Below are positions 1 through 12,332 of a stretch of DNA of 64,000 nucleotides, piece after piece. The first letter of the stretch is position 1. Each line of letters begins with the position of its first letter. The stretch is taken from NCBI GenBank assembly GCA_021234535.1, contig CM037845.1:8052143-8116142 (forward strand), written 5' to 3'. The DNA comes from Stichopus chloronotus (taxonomy: Eukaryota; Echinodermata; Holothuroidea; Aspidochirotida; Stichopodidae). A program made the position numbers and the translations under genes. The notes beneath the pieces were generated by a model. That model searched no databases. It was given only the letters and a program-made list of their open reading frames with translations, and was not told where the DNA came from.

Positions 1-1656
1 GCTTTCACGGAATTGTGGGTGTTATGTATATAAGTTGAAATACTCTGTCCCCGAACATGTTTTGCTCTTAATCTATAACACTGTAATACTTTCCTCATTT
101 ACATTATTGGGCTTCATCCATAGCTAACTCCTCTAATGTTCTAATGTAAACGTGCCCTTTTGCATTTGCAAAACAAGTCTGTGAGAATAATTCGTAATGC
201 ATCGTTATCACACTTCTGTTTTTTTCATTTTCGATGACTTGGCCAAAGCGTTGCTTCTGCCAGGTCCCCTCAACGTTGTGTCTCTGACATTATTTCAAAT
301 CTGTTTGAGTATATCCTTTATTCACCTTGTTAAATTATATTTATGAAAAGGAAATAACGAGTTTCAAGTCATGATTCCAATTCAGACAGAAGTTGTTTAA
401 CTTTTAATTATATGTCAGCTCTGTTTAACTCGTCCCAAAAGACAGCAGGCAGTGTAAACATGTCAATTTAAGGATTTCCATGAAATCTACCTTTTATATT
501 CTCCAAGGGGCTGCCCTAAACATGCATGTAGCCTATCATTTACACCAAAGAAGTTGCTTGTAGAAACGACTTTGCTTCCCAACGGGCAGCTCCGTTGACA
601 TTTCAAGAACTTTGTTCCTACCGCAGGTAGGCCTCATACGCCGAACATCAGAATCCATTGTAACACTTACACCGATTCAAATTATTACCAGATAGCAAGA
701 GAAGATGCTCCGCTTGTTATAAGACTACCTTCAACTTAGATCGATTTCAGGATGGAGTCCACAAACAGAGTATCTCGTATCCAAAAGGTCAATAAATGAA
801 TCGCGCGTCATGTAAGTTGGCGCAAAACACTTGATGAGTATCCTCAATTTGGCGCAGTGGTAATGAATATGTTTGTAAGTTCATTGACTAATTTATTTTC
901 TTCCTTTTTCCTACTGTATTTTACATTTATTTCGGGTCATTTGGCAAAGAGATTAAAAAAAAAAACTTTGAATGTATTCGAAAGCTATGAAATTGCAGAA
1001 ACTCTGAAAATAGACTCTTGAACGTAAAAGACGCGCTTAGGTGAGTAATAAGCACAAATGAGACAGCGTTAATAGAATACTAGAAATAAAGGGGTTGCTG
1101 CATCTGCTGACATCAATGAGTTTTTCTTCTTGCGTCAGGGAATTCAATATCATCTTATACTTAATATTTTTTGTCATTTGAGAAAGAGGTTCTTAAGAAA
1201 AAGGTTTCCATGTGAAATTGAATCTATGAATTGCCCATAAGTTGAAAGTAGGTAATTAAGGTAAATTAATCTTTAAGGAAAGATAGGCACAGATGAGACA
1301 GCATGAATCCAGTATCAGAAATACAGTAGACTCTGAATCTTCTGGCGTTATAATTGATTTCCTCTATTGCTTCAGTAAATTTGTACTCTCTGGGAGGGGG
1401 TGCAGTGGGTACCGCACAATTTCGGATGACAGGTATGCAGTTCAAGTGTTATGTAGATGATATTTCAACATTTTTGCAGTCATAGGAATGTAAGACAGGC
1501 TGAGGGAGGGACTAGAGGTAGGTGGTTGGGAGAATTGAATCTGTCTGGGGTGATGCATTATTGCCTTTATGTTTTCAGCTACCAAAGAGAAACGATAATG
1601 GCTGTATTAATCTGTTGATTTCATTTGATTTGAATTTGATCACATTTATTAGTAGT

Positions 1657-1698
1657 GTGTGTATATATATATATACATATATTATATATATATACACA
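1657..1698. repeat. TA/TG dinucleotide repeat
   Basis: GT repeats leading into interrupted TA repeats. Confidence 0.9.
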
Positions 1699-4600
1699 TT
1701 TCCTGATCTTTCCGATTCTTTCGAGAGCTCGTACTCAGACGATAAGGTCTCAGGCCACTTGATATAATTTTGAAACACTGGCTGATACATGGGTGTGGCT
1801 CTAAATATTTGAATATCCATTTAACCATATTTTCAACTAAAACGTTAGCGGCTCGATAGCCATAATGGATAGCGACTATGTAGGGACTGTGCTAAGATAA
1901 AGTGAAATTTACATCTACGACATATTCAAAACATTTAATTAATTTCATACATTTTATACATTCCAGTTTACCTCTTGGGAAATCACTAGACTGCATACAT
2001 TTTAGCTTCGCTGATTTAAATACCAAATTGCATAGGACGGATTTTAAATTAATGAAACGTTTGACATTTTTCAGTGGATGTAACAAAGGACAGTAAGTTC
2101 CCATCTCAGGTCCCCCTTCCAACGGTTTAATTAAAAGTCTGTCAAGCAGTTGACATTTCTTAATAGCGCCATCCATTTTGAATTTTGTTAATTCGTAGTT
2201 GGCTATGATACTGAATTATGACTACAAAAGTGTAAGGTAGGGATGTAATGAAAGTTGTATCCAAAAGCAGTTCTTTGTTATAAATTAAGTTTCCATGATA
2301 TTTTTGTTATTACAAGCAAATAGAAATGATCATTTGCAGACGAAATGATAATCTGTTGATTTGTTACCACATTTCTAGTCACACGACGTGTACGTCGTAG
2401 GCCGGCTTCACCCCTTCGTAGAAGCAAACGTGTATGCTAATATATTCATGTCAATCAAGAGCGTATCGGAGGTTGTAGTGATTGGCGATGGAGCTGGTTA
2501 CTTTTGGCGCCACTTACATGCTGCTCTCTGATATTGTCCCAGTGATGTCGCTAGTGACGACAGGGGTGCCCGATAACCCTACATTTACCTTTGGTGTTAT
2601 TCAGTCCATCCATACTAGGGGGTTAGTTGCTTTCATGGAGGTATGAGGAACATATCTGAAATAGGGGAGCCGTGGTTGGGGGTGGGGCGGATGGGGATCA
2701 CGTAGCCAGCAGTACTTTTGGGAGACTTGGCAAGAGTGAAAGGGTGCATGTGAAGCCAGCAAAGGACCTTTCCCGAAACCACGGGGTAATGTCATCTAAT
2801 CATTTTCTGTAGTACGTACCGCGCTACCTGATCGGGCGCTCCTCTCAGACAGTCTCGGGCAATTCTAGCCAGCATGTAAGTGATGATAGGCGCCACTTGA
2901 ACCCCGCCCCTCCCTCGTAAGGATGCACCCACGCCGCCACTGATCTCAAGACTATTATTTCAGACTATTATTTCAGTAAGATTTGAAGTGAAAATGGGTG
3001 ACTTGTGGGAAAGACTCTGCAGGCTTACTATATATTGTGTAGGATACCCTCAAATATGTAGGAATCCATCGCAGAAAGACAGTTAGTAGAAATCATGACC
3101 AAGCACGACCAAACGTTTGGTACGCAATTCTATCGGTTGTCAGAATGTTCTTGTTGAGGTCAAAGTTTCCTGTGTCTCGAGATGTCAAAGAAAATTCTAA
3201 ATTTAACCTCTGTTCGGCGTCAATGAAGGGACGTTTTAGTCTTAACTTCCTCAGTGACGTAGAGCCAGGTTTTTACTCGTAACCTCAGTAGAATGCTGAG
3301 GGCCGTCAACACATTGTGGCTGGACAGACACATAGAACATGAGTATGGTTCCCCTTAAATGGGGATATTATACGAAATTCCTCCTTGTTAATTGGATTAT
3401 TTTGCATACTCTCATTTCATTACACTGTTTTACGTGTTGTTGGTCTAAAGGTAGATTCTGCATGACAGGACAGAACAGTTTTGGTTCTTGCTGGTCAGGA
3501 CACCTTGATCCCCATAAAAAGAGATACGAGAAGACATAAACATACATGATATAATGTGAAGATTGCCTGATTTGGAATGAAATGTTCATGATTATAAGAG
3601 GACCTAAGAAAATGTAGGCTCATATCACAGAGCGAATTTTTTTAAGGTCTCCTTGTTGTTTTCTTCTCTCTGGGCTATATTGTGGTCGGAAAATACTTTT
3701 GCATCGTTGAAGGGGTAAGGATGGGGTAAAGTAATATCTGTACCAACTAGTCAGTTCCACTGTTTTTGAGGCATGCCGAGAACAGTAACCTGTTATTGGC
3801 AGCTGTCGTCACTGTCATCGAACAGAAGGAGCCACATGGTCCCAGTTAACAGTTATCAAAACGTAATAAAGCTTGAAGTCAACGTTTCAGTGATTGAGGA
3901 AAATGTGGCCACATATAAGTGCTTGCAACTCTTTATTCGTTTTACAACAACAACGTAGGATCTACATTCTTTTCAGTGTCTTATCGTAGACACAGAAAAT
4001 GGTCCTTTGCTCCATAATTACCCATTAGATTGCTTTCTTCATTCTGAGAGACCCTTTATCAGTGGGTCTACTTACATCGTTTGCTTTTTTATGTTTTAGG
4101 GGTTAATTGTAACCATAAACGGTTGGAAGGTACAGTAATAAAACAATAAACACGTTGCATAGATTATTGTGAAGGTTGTTCCTTAATTAAACATTGTACA
4201 TATGTATATACATGTACATATGTATATTGACATCAATGCGAATATTTTCGCAGTAATTGCAATACGTGGATTGTCGAGCAGCCTATGGCCTTAGCTTCTT
4301 AAAGACAAGCCTTATTTTGTGTTTTGTGAATATTCAGGCCGAAAGCTTATGGACCTAGTTTATCCTCTCGAAAATGTATGTATTTAGGACACTGGCTCCT
4401 TAAAATTGATTTCATAAACGGAAATCCAATTATCGTAATCTTAAGAACCATTTTTAGTCCAACCAAGGTAGAAGTAGGATGACCAGTGTAGTCTGTCAGC
4501 ACGTAGTTGAAAGGGGATATTGAGTTGTTTCGTAAAATTCAGTCACTTTATCTTCCTAAGCTTATCAAGATTTTCCAGATACTTATGACAAATGGCCAAA

Positions 4601-6632
4601 ACTGTATGAGGAGGATCCCATGCGTCACATCCAAAGGAACATTGATGAGTGGGTTAGTAGTAATTCAAGTTGGGTTTTTGAAAAATTCGTGACCAGACAC
4701 TTTTACTCGTTAGACGCTAATTCATATGCAAAACTGCCAGTATACGTCAGGGTAAAAATTCCAAACTTTTGAGAGTTTTCATAGCTATTGGATGTGAAAC
4801 GTGACACGTCATGCTAATTTCTAAGCATTGTCATGTGCTTTGCACCCTTCAGGATCCTGGTGAACTTGTCGTCACCATCAGTGAGTCCCTTTAAGGGTTC
4901 ACTGTTTGCAGAGTCCGTCTGACTACAATGTGCAGTCTGAAGGATGCTCTTCACGTTATTTCTTTGAGACTTTAAAGAGAAATTTCTGCAAGATTATTTA
5001 TAATCCTAACGAGTCACTTTTTGGCGGTAATTACTCTCAACGACAATCTTTACCAGTTTACATGGACTTAAATTTTACACACATCATTGCTACGGATGGT
5101 GTAACCTTTGCAAAAGCCAGAGTATACCAAAATCGAAAGATTGTGGAGACGACCTTCTCTCAACAAACTTTCTTTCTTTCGTTTTTTTTTTTTTTTGTCT
5201 TAGGCCTCTGGCTTTCGTTATCATGGTCTCAAGTTTGCGACATACTTCAAAAAATCGAAGTAATGAGACTGACGTCATGTAACTTAAACGGAAACCACTC
5301 AACCAAAACTATTGCTATAGGGTACGAAGAGGACCACACAGTGTAGCATATACACTCCGTAAGCCCAACGATACAGACAAACTATCAGACATGTAGCAAG
5401 TTTAAAGCATTTCCAGTGGTTGATACAAGAACCAAATTGCATTTCACTTCCAGTTTTTTTTTTTTTTTTTTCAACAGGGTTCTATGTACACCTCTAGGTA
5501 TAGGCCTGCCGTATATAAGGATCACTCAGTACCTACTATTGAGGTTTAGAACTGAAGTCTGAAAAGTCCTGTAGGTTCTTGGATAAACAAACGGACCCCT
5601 GCGATGCACAAATTTAGCATTCGGCATTTCTGTATTTCCATTTCTATCTGTGTACGTCACTTACAGTTAAAGGTCAGTTTCAAAGATAAAAGGGAGACCC
5701 GACACACGTGATATAATGTTGACCATTTTGTTCACCTGCAACAAATTCTAGAGGTCGAATTGTATAGGGGGGCTTGGCCCCTTGTCAACACCCCACCCAT
5801 TGAATAAGGGCCTGCACTTCCGTCGATCATACAATGCTAACTAATCTGAACACGTTTTATCTCTGAATTAAATTAAACAACTGCGGAATAAGCAACGAGC
5901 AACCCAACACTGCTTAGTTTCAACTTTATTACAAACGTTTATGGAATGTCATTTCTAAACTGAACGACAATTGAACAAAAAAAATAGGGAAAGAAAAGAA
6001 AAAAGAGAAGACGAAAAGGAAAGGAAATAATAACGAAAGAAACTCTATTCAAAAATCGATTTTATTGCACGTTAATTTCCTCTTTAAAACGCCAAATTTG
6101 TCCCATTCTGTTTTACTGCCATTGGAGACGTATGTATAATTTGAAATTACAGAGCCAGAAAGAACCCCCCTATGTATATATTAAAACGTTCCTTCACAAC
6201 AGCATTCCATTATTGGTTGTCTTTACATTCTAGCCAGATCAAATGTTTCCTAAATTGAATATTTCCAATGAAAAGCTCTATACACGCGTCAATTAATTGC
6301 AGCTGTCCATATTTTTAAAATTCACGAAAGGGTTTAATTGTATTTTACAAATGCAAACTGGTTGTGTTTGAAGCAGACAAAGAGAATAAACCCGTTTTCA
6401 AGGATCGGAGACGGTATTGTGTTGATATGTACATATTATTTTATGTCTTTTGTTTGAAACAAAGAAGAGAACACAAAGGTTTGGTCATTACTCCGTTCAT
6501 TTTATCACTTTCTTACAGACATGGGGTGACATGATCATAACGATATGAAATGTAATCACAAATAGGCCTGAACTGAAAGCAATGACGTGTTAAGAAATAA
6601 GGTTGTGTATAGCGTAACAATGACAGATTAAC

Positions 6633-6682
6633 AGTTGTATTGTTGTAGTGAGGGAATAGTTGTATTATTGTAGTGAGGGAAT
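6633..6682 (+). repeat. 25-bp tandem duplication
   Basis: Two adjacent 25-base copies beginning AGTTGTATT and ending GAGGGAAT, with one difference. Confidence 0.9.
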
Positions 6683-9600
6683 GTCCTGATTAAGTGACCG
6701 ACCTGTAATTGTAAAATGACTTCATTACCTATGGCAGGATGCATGAACAGCGGTGCATGACACGTTTCGTGTAAACACTAAGTGGTAGCTGTCATTAAAG
6801 GGGTCATGTGACATGAAAATTACATTTTGGAGTAGTGTGTGCATTAAGCATTGAAAATGTTAAAAATAGTCACCAATTCCATCAAAGATTGACAAATCTA
6901 CAGGCACATTAGTGTCTCAGAGGCTGTATTCATGGATAAACATATGCTAAATATGCCAATTTGTTACGTCAATAGATGGATATACTATGATATGTCTTAT
7001 GTTAATCCTTAAAGTAACCTTTATTTCAAGGGCATTTGAGAAGTGACATACGCCCAGGGGGTTTTATGTTGGAAGCCTTGTATTTTCTTCTTCAAAAATA
7101 TCAATATCACCCACCAATCTGAAACTCGTTAATTACATAATTAAGAGGAAATATATATGGGCTTAACAACAGAAATATTGACACTGTGAAGCACCCCACG
7201 TTATCTGTTGTGCATTTTTATCAAACTTTGAAAAGTCATATCTCGAAAACGGTAATAAATATAAACAAAATTTCAAAAGATTTTCACTCAGGCTTTCACT
7301 TTGCAACTTCTGAATGAAATCTGCTCTTTTCTAGAGCAGGTTTCAACCAGATGCAAGTCACACCACCTTTGAGTGTAATTAGGAGAGACTGTGCGTAAAA
7401 CAATACAGTCAATGTGCAACTGCGACTTTTGTAATAAGTATAATAAAATCAAATAAATCGCCCATTTAGGTCATTCTAGAGCAATTTATTTCCTTCCTTC
7501 TAGCCAAATAGTGACAGAAGCAACAGTCCCTGAACAAAAGAACGGTAAGGATGGAAAAGTAGTGTGGAATGTGTTACGAGCTTGTATTTCTACTCCCGCA
7601 AACACTTGACTGCGAACCACTGAAATCGTACAATCCAATCCCTCCCATTGTCCACACTCAATGCAAAACTATGCCCCATCCCCCCAACCTCCCTACCACC
7701 CAACATTAACTTTCTGATCCATCGTAGGCTTGTCTGAGAGATATAATCTCTGCACTGCCAAGTCTGGATTTCCAAGAATTTCCATGCCAATGCACCAAAA
7801 TTCACATCCACTCTCTTGGAAACTTTTCAAAAAACGAGATGAAATATCTGTAGCTGTACTTGTCGCATTTTTGGTTGGCTATATGTGTCCGCAAAAAAAA
7901 AAAAAATGAGTGGGTGTGGCGTGAGAATAACCACTGCCCTCCCCCAGAAAAGGAAAACATACGAACAATGTACCGCTTCCAGTTATCCACTCCCAGGATG
8001 GCACCGTGCAAACATTAGAACATAAAAATATTACACAAACAAATTGACCAATCTGTCCCAGATAACATATGAAGAAACACAACTAAATAAAGCAAGAATA
8101 ATACAAAAATGAGAACTCATGGCTGAGTATGTCTTTATTAAACGCCCAATATTTTTTCTTTTTCTTTAGTTTCGAATGTTTTTCTTTCTTTTTTCTTTAC
8201 TTATTGAAATTCAAAGTCCAGCTGTTGGCACTGACCTAAGGGGAAAGAGGTTAAACTGACCGAAAACTCTGGCTTTTTATTCATGCTTATTCTGGCTCGG
8301 AACCTCTGCAGGATGAAAACAGAAACAAAGATTTAACTCAATAGAAACTAATTAATCGATTAACCATCGCAAATTTGTGATGACAAATAGCATAGCACGC
8401 GAGTCTGGTATATCAAATATAGAATGGTTGAAAACGTCTTGAAGCAGAGAAAGCACCATATCAAACTGCTACGATAGAACTATTAAGTTGGAAGCATGTG
8501 AAACTGTCTCAAAACTTTGTAGAAATTTTCCCTACGGAAGGGGAATTTAAGTTGCTAGTACAGATTTATTCATTATTCTTCATTTTTTTAAAGGATTAAG
8601 TAATATAATTAAATGCACCATCTGCTTTGAAATATGTCATCACGGCATATTTATTTCCAGCAAATGTGTCAAAACAGAAAGTCATGGTAAAACCAATCAG
8701 AGATGATTCATTGGCCAATCAGAAATGAGAGTGTCGTTCTCATTTTAATGTTCTTTCATTGTTGCCGTTTCTCGTACCTTTTCATGACGTTATAAACCTT
8801 GCTGTAATCTAATCAGGGATACAGCAGCCTTTCCTGTAAAATTCATTGTCGCCCGAAATTTGCCATAGATATTCATAGACGTAGGAACATGGGATAGGGA
8901 AAATCGCCCCCATTGTTGTAAGCAGGGGGCAACAGTATGTTTTCGCCCACATCCCACTTTTTCACACTACAAAAGGAAACTTAAACTGTGATCCCCATAC
9001 CTGAATATGAAAAGAGTATTTTGCCAACCATAGTGGGTCAAAAATTTGGTTGTATAGTTGTATATCACCATTAAGATTAACATAAATGTTTTCATAAAAT
9101 GTCTGTCAGTCTAAATCAACATGAATTCAAACAATTCCGCCGATATTAGTGTTTTGTTATCACTATATCAAACTATTCGTGTTCCAGACAGAAATGCTTT
9201 AGCAGAAAATTGAGTTGACATGTTTGAATCATGCAATATAGGAGAACATTGTGTCAAACAGTTTTTACGTTAACATTCCTAACACGACAAGATCATATAA
9301 TAAACATTTTCGCTCGCCATACTTAACTGTTTATGGCAGAATTGTAGTGTGTCATTGTTTCCACGTGAGCCTAATTTTCATGTAAAGAGTGTTTGACAAC
9401 TTACGAGAGAACATGTTCCCTTGAAGCGAACATCCTCGCCATCCAGCTTTTATTCGCCACTGAAACAATGTACTAATTAACTCATTTTCTAAAAAGTGAG
9501 AGGATAAAGGTATAATAACCCGAAATGTTGTGCCAAATGTTTCAAGAAATTGAAAGAAGATGCATAATTCATTACAATTCTTGTATCAACTCGACTCATC

Positions 9601-10086
9601 TGATATGTATTATCATTTTTCATTGATTGATTTTTTTTTTACCTGATTGATTAAAAACTTGCAGACATGAGATGTCTATTTCAAAGATGGTAACAGCTTA
9701 GAACTACCCACGAAGCCCCGTTTAAAACGATCAGGGGGTGTAAGGTCAAAATATTCGTGGACGCTCTGCCCCAACTAATCGTGGAGCCGCTCCTAGACAG
9801 TCGTACCACCACTCAGTCAACCCCAGAAATATATGTATTTTCTTTTTCATTAATTGTGCCTGCTTGGGTGGTGTTTAGTGTGTACTATGGCTTGCAAAAA
9901 CTAAGATTGCAAGATTTTTAATTTACACTGCCATATGTTACACGTACACCATGTATGGTGTACAATTATTTTCAAATAGCTCTTTAGTTTTGGGCAGTAA
10001 AAGTCGAAAAATTAACATAAGAAATACATGTTTTGGTCTAGGAAGTAGAGTGAGTTGCACAGACCGAAATTTATGCCGCCACCACT

Positions 10087-10103
10087 CCCCCCCCCCCCCC
10101 CCC
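10087..10103 (+). repeat. Poly-C tract (17 C)
   Basis: The longest of the homopolymer C runs that recur through the window. Confidence 0.95.
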
Positions 10104-10453
10104 ACACGTTCATATCATTTCCTACGTCCATGAAATTGTATCACGCAGGGTCCAAATTGCATCCCGTCAACTAAAAGACTACTGACTGGTAACAGTAAAC
10201 TCCACAGTATGTATGGGTAGAGCAATACCAATCATCACAATGCCGCTGAGTATCTGCTCTTAGAACCAAATAAAACCTACTGAGCATTACCCATTAAAAT
10301 CGTCTTGTCAGTGCAGACATGATATGGTCAAACAAGATCCATCCATATCAACACAGACACTTAGAGCGGGCTCACTCGTGGGCAGTCATCTGTTGAGTGC
10401 ATTAGTTCTAAACGTCGGTTTATATTTCTACGACGTACAGTAGTCATTAAATA

Positions 10454-10459
10454 TTTATT
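10454..10459 (-). terminator. Candidate poly(A) signal AATAAA
   Basis: TTTATT on the + strand reads AATAAA on the gene strand. It is the first such hexamer I noticed downstream of the tail frame, about 260 nt past its stop. If used, the 3' UTR would include the long TA/TG microsatellite at 10549-10662. There is no transcript evidence, and the hexamer is common by chance in AT-rich DNA. Confidence 0.35.
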
Positions 10460-10546
10460 TCAATTACAAAAATAGGGAGAAATTAAAGTAGAAATTTCCG
10501 ACATATACACATACATATATAAATGTCACGTTTGTATATGTGTATG

Positions 10547-10548
<2 letters not shown>

Positions 10549-10640
<92 letters not shown>

Positions 10641-10662
10641 TATGCGTGTGTGTGTGTGTGTG
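10549..10662. repeat. (TA)n microsatellite followed by (TG)n
   Basis: An almost uninterrupted TA run from 10549 to 10641 with one TG break near 10626, then TG repeats from 10645 to 10662. It lies just past the tail stop codon, within the likely 3' UTR or downstream flank. Confidence 0.95.
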
Positions 10663-10720
10663 TACATGTATATTTACTTATATTATGCATACATATGTAA
10701 CAGGGTATACAAATCGCCAT

Positions 10721-11236
10721 TCAGCAGTTTTCTTCCCTCTCTGTTCGATAAATGCAACCGTCTTTCAAACCATCAGTTAAGATGATTTTTCCATCTTGAT
10801 TTACTAAATCTGTCGTGCCCCTGATTGGATGGTCGAATGTGACGTGTACGTTTCCCTTATTTTTCGCCGGATCTAAAACCTCCGGTGTCTTACTACCCGT
10901 CGTCTCTTCCGGGATATTCAAAAAACCGACCCGGTTTTTTATATGCTTCGAATTTCTTATTTTCCCATTTTTTTGGACGTTGTCCTCTTCTGTAAGTTGG
11001 CACGGCTGCTGATCACTGTTTGATAATAATGACGTACTGTTGTGTCTTTGGCTGGCGTTGTTATTTTGGTTTTTGCTGTTATTTTTGACATTGTTGCCAC
11101 TGATGGTAGTGACCCTCAATGGCCGGCTGTCGTCGGCTACGTAGGACGGATTGGCAGCTGGGGCGACACGGAACGACCCCGTCGGCAGCGCCGGCACGTG
11201 GGACGGACTGTCACCAGCTAGCGTTCGTCGTTCTGT
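10721..11236 (-). CDS. Probable receptor C-terminal cytoplasmic tail, out of frame with exon 4
   Basis: An open frame of 171 codons ending in TGA at 10721-10723. It overlaps the last 26 bases of exon 4 in a different register and has no convincing start codon of its own (the first candidate is GTG at 11197). The product is hydrophilic, rich in Asn, Ser, Thr and charged residues (NNSKNQNNN, NSTSLLSNSDQQ, HVTFDHPIRGTTD) with no membrane segment, as expected of an mGluR cytoplasmic tail. A shift by one base between 11236 and 11214 would fuse it to exon 4 and give a receptor of about 1,030 residues, within the family range. I saw no splice pair that would join them; the only GT/AG candidates give an intron near 40 nt. 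It could instead be a chance open frame in the 3' UTR. Confidence 0.5.
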   Translation of the reverse strand, partial: TERRTLAGDSPSHVPALPTGSFRVAPAANPSYVADDSRPLRVTTISGNNVKNNSKNQNNNASQRHNSTSLLSNSDQQPCQLTEEDNVQKNGKIRNSKHIKNRVGFLNIPEETTGSKTPEVLDPAKNKGNVHVTFDHPIRGTTDLVNQDGKIILTDGLKDGCIYRTEREENC

Positions 11237-11687
11237 TTACTGAATTACGGGTGTTCGCTCGTATTCGAGTCTGCGTGAATATGTGCATTTCTTCGTCGTC
11301 CACAAAATATAGTGCGTATATCTTGACAGCGAACAAGCAGATTAAAGCGACTGTCGATTGAATGATCAGACCCAGGGCCGTGTAGGACGCCTTGTATCTA
11401 GCCTCAGCCGCTGTGTAATACGCTGGAGAAAACGTCGCGTATACGACAAGGGTACTGAACACGCAGAAAGTGATGAATCTGGTCTCGTTGTAGTTGTCTG
11501 GCAGCTTACGAGTCATGAACGCGTAGACGCAACACACGAAGACCACAGTGACGTCCCACAGCGTGATTCCGACGGAAGAGATAATGCTGTCTCTGCAGCT
11601 GAGTTCCACGAGGGGTCTGTCGTCAAAGGGCATGAGTACTTCCACTTCTGGTGGCGTGATGATGGTCCATATGAGGCTCCACGTAAG
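11211..11687 (-). CDS. mGluR-like receptor, coding exon 4 (TM4 end to TM7, stop TGA)
   Basis: Encodes residues 709-866 if splicing uses the inner AG. LTWSLIW completes TM4. Cys739 in VELSCRD is the conserved second extracellular loop cysteine. TM5 is about 741-762, LPDNYNETRFITF (family NFNEAK) leads into TM6 (777-800), and TM7 is about 806-830. Two class C signatures are altered: the TM6 tryptophan is Tyr791 and the TM7 motif FxPKxY reads FAVKIY. The acceptor region is aagcag, a NAGNAG site, so an alternative start at 11690 would add one Gln. The frame stops at TGA 11211-11213 after a short tail of about 30 residues. A long open frame in another register overlaps this end and may be the true tail, so this stop may be an assembly or allele artefact. 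Confidence 0.92.
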   Translation of the reverse strand, partial: LTWSLIWTIITPPEVEVLMPFDDRPLVELSCRDSIISSVGITLWDVTVVFVCCVYAFMTRKLPDNYNETRFITFCVFSTLVVYATFSPAYYTAAEARYKASYTALGLIIQSTVALICLFAVKIYALYFVDDEEMHIFTQTRIRANTRNSVNRTTNASW

Positions 11688-12031
11688 CTGCTTGCATGAG
11701 GAAAACAAAAAGGGAAATACGATAAACTGACATACGAACGAATTTGAAAAATTGACGTGACATAAAGGGAAAAAAAACATCGATCGCATTGAAAATGTTG
11801 AAAAATGTAAGACTGTGATTATTACGATATATTAGTCTGACAGTTTTTTCCATTGATGGAGGACTCTTCCCCCAGAGGAGATGCTCATAAATAGTCAAAA
11901 GGAGGTTAAAGTTAACTGTTCGGAAGAACAACTTCGGCGAAACTTTAGAATCCGTACCATATGAACGTGCTCGCTAGCTTCGATTCGATTGTTCGATTCG
12001 GTCCACTGCCATCCTTGACTAGTGAATGAAC

Positions 12032-12142
12032 AGGGCTTGGGGATCGGGTCAGGGGATCGGGTTAGGCGTCATGATTCAGGGTTAGGGAATAGGGTTAGGG
12101 AATAGGGTTAGGGGATAGGGTTAGGGGATAGGGTTAGGGGAT
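12032..12142 (+). repeat. Telomere-like 13-bp minisatellite (AGGGTTAGGGGAT)n
   Basis: Five clean 13-base units run from 12078 to 12142 (two end in GGGAAT, three in GGGGAT). They are preceded by two diverged units at 12032-12057, a partial unit at 12058-12066, and a short break. Each unit holds a GGGTTAGGG core, the animal telomere motif. The G-rich strand is the + strand, so the receptor pre-mRNA would carry the C-rich complement. Confidence 0.9.
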
Positions 12143-12250
12143 TGATACTTATTAATAGTATATGAATATATATATACTGTTATATGACTACGTTGGATTA
12201 CGCGTTTGTGAATTGTATGCATTTTCGAACACTCAACCACCACAACCACT

Positions 12251-12332
12251 CTCGCAGCATAGTGGGTTAAGCGTAAGACTTATGATGCATCAGTTATCAT
12301 GATATTCTAGGTTCGAATCCTCCTCTAACCTA
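12251..12332 (+). repeat. tRNA-Ser-like sequence, probable SINE head or tRNA pseudogene
   Basis: A box-like AGTGGGTTAAGCG (12261-12273) and an exact B box GGTTCGAATCC (12310-12320) are spaced as in a type II tRNA with a long variable arm, and the middle resembles tRNA-Ser (GACTTATGATGCAT against GGACTTGAAATCCAT). The acceptor ends do not pair and the T stem is weak, so it is not a working tRNA. An A-rich run about 100 nt downstream (12430-12444) could be a SINE tail. Confidence 0.6.

Larger units (their letters stand above)
1..10453. other. Downstream flank, no supported gene
   Basis: Open frames here are at most about 146 codons, start and stop without coding-like composition, and match no family I know. 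The longest (4906-5346 on +) runs through a poly-T tract. Visible features are a TA microsatellite at 1657-1698, a 13-bp duplication at 2949-2974, a 25-bp duplication at 6633-6682 and a 17-base C run at 10087-10103. Confidence 0.7.

Noticed and set aside
4194..4227. GTACATATGTATAT direct repeat that is also palindromic.
   Set aside because: Short alternating purine-pyrimidine microsatellite-like sequence; nothing beyond that.
4906..5346. 146-codon open frame on the + strand.
   Set aside because: It runs through a poly-T tract that encodes a Phe run, has no recognisable domain and no splice or promoter support.
11358..11699. 113-codon open frame on the + strand over exon 4.
   Set aside because: Antisense shadow of the receptor exon.
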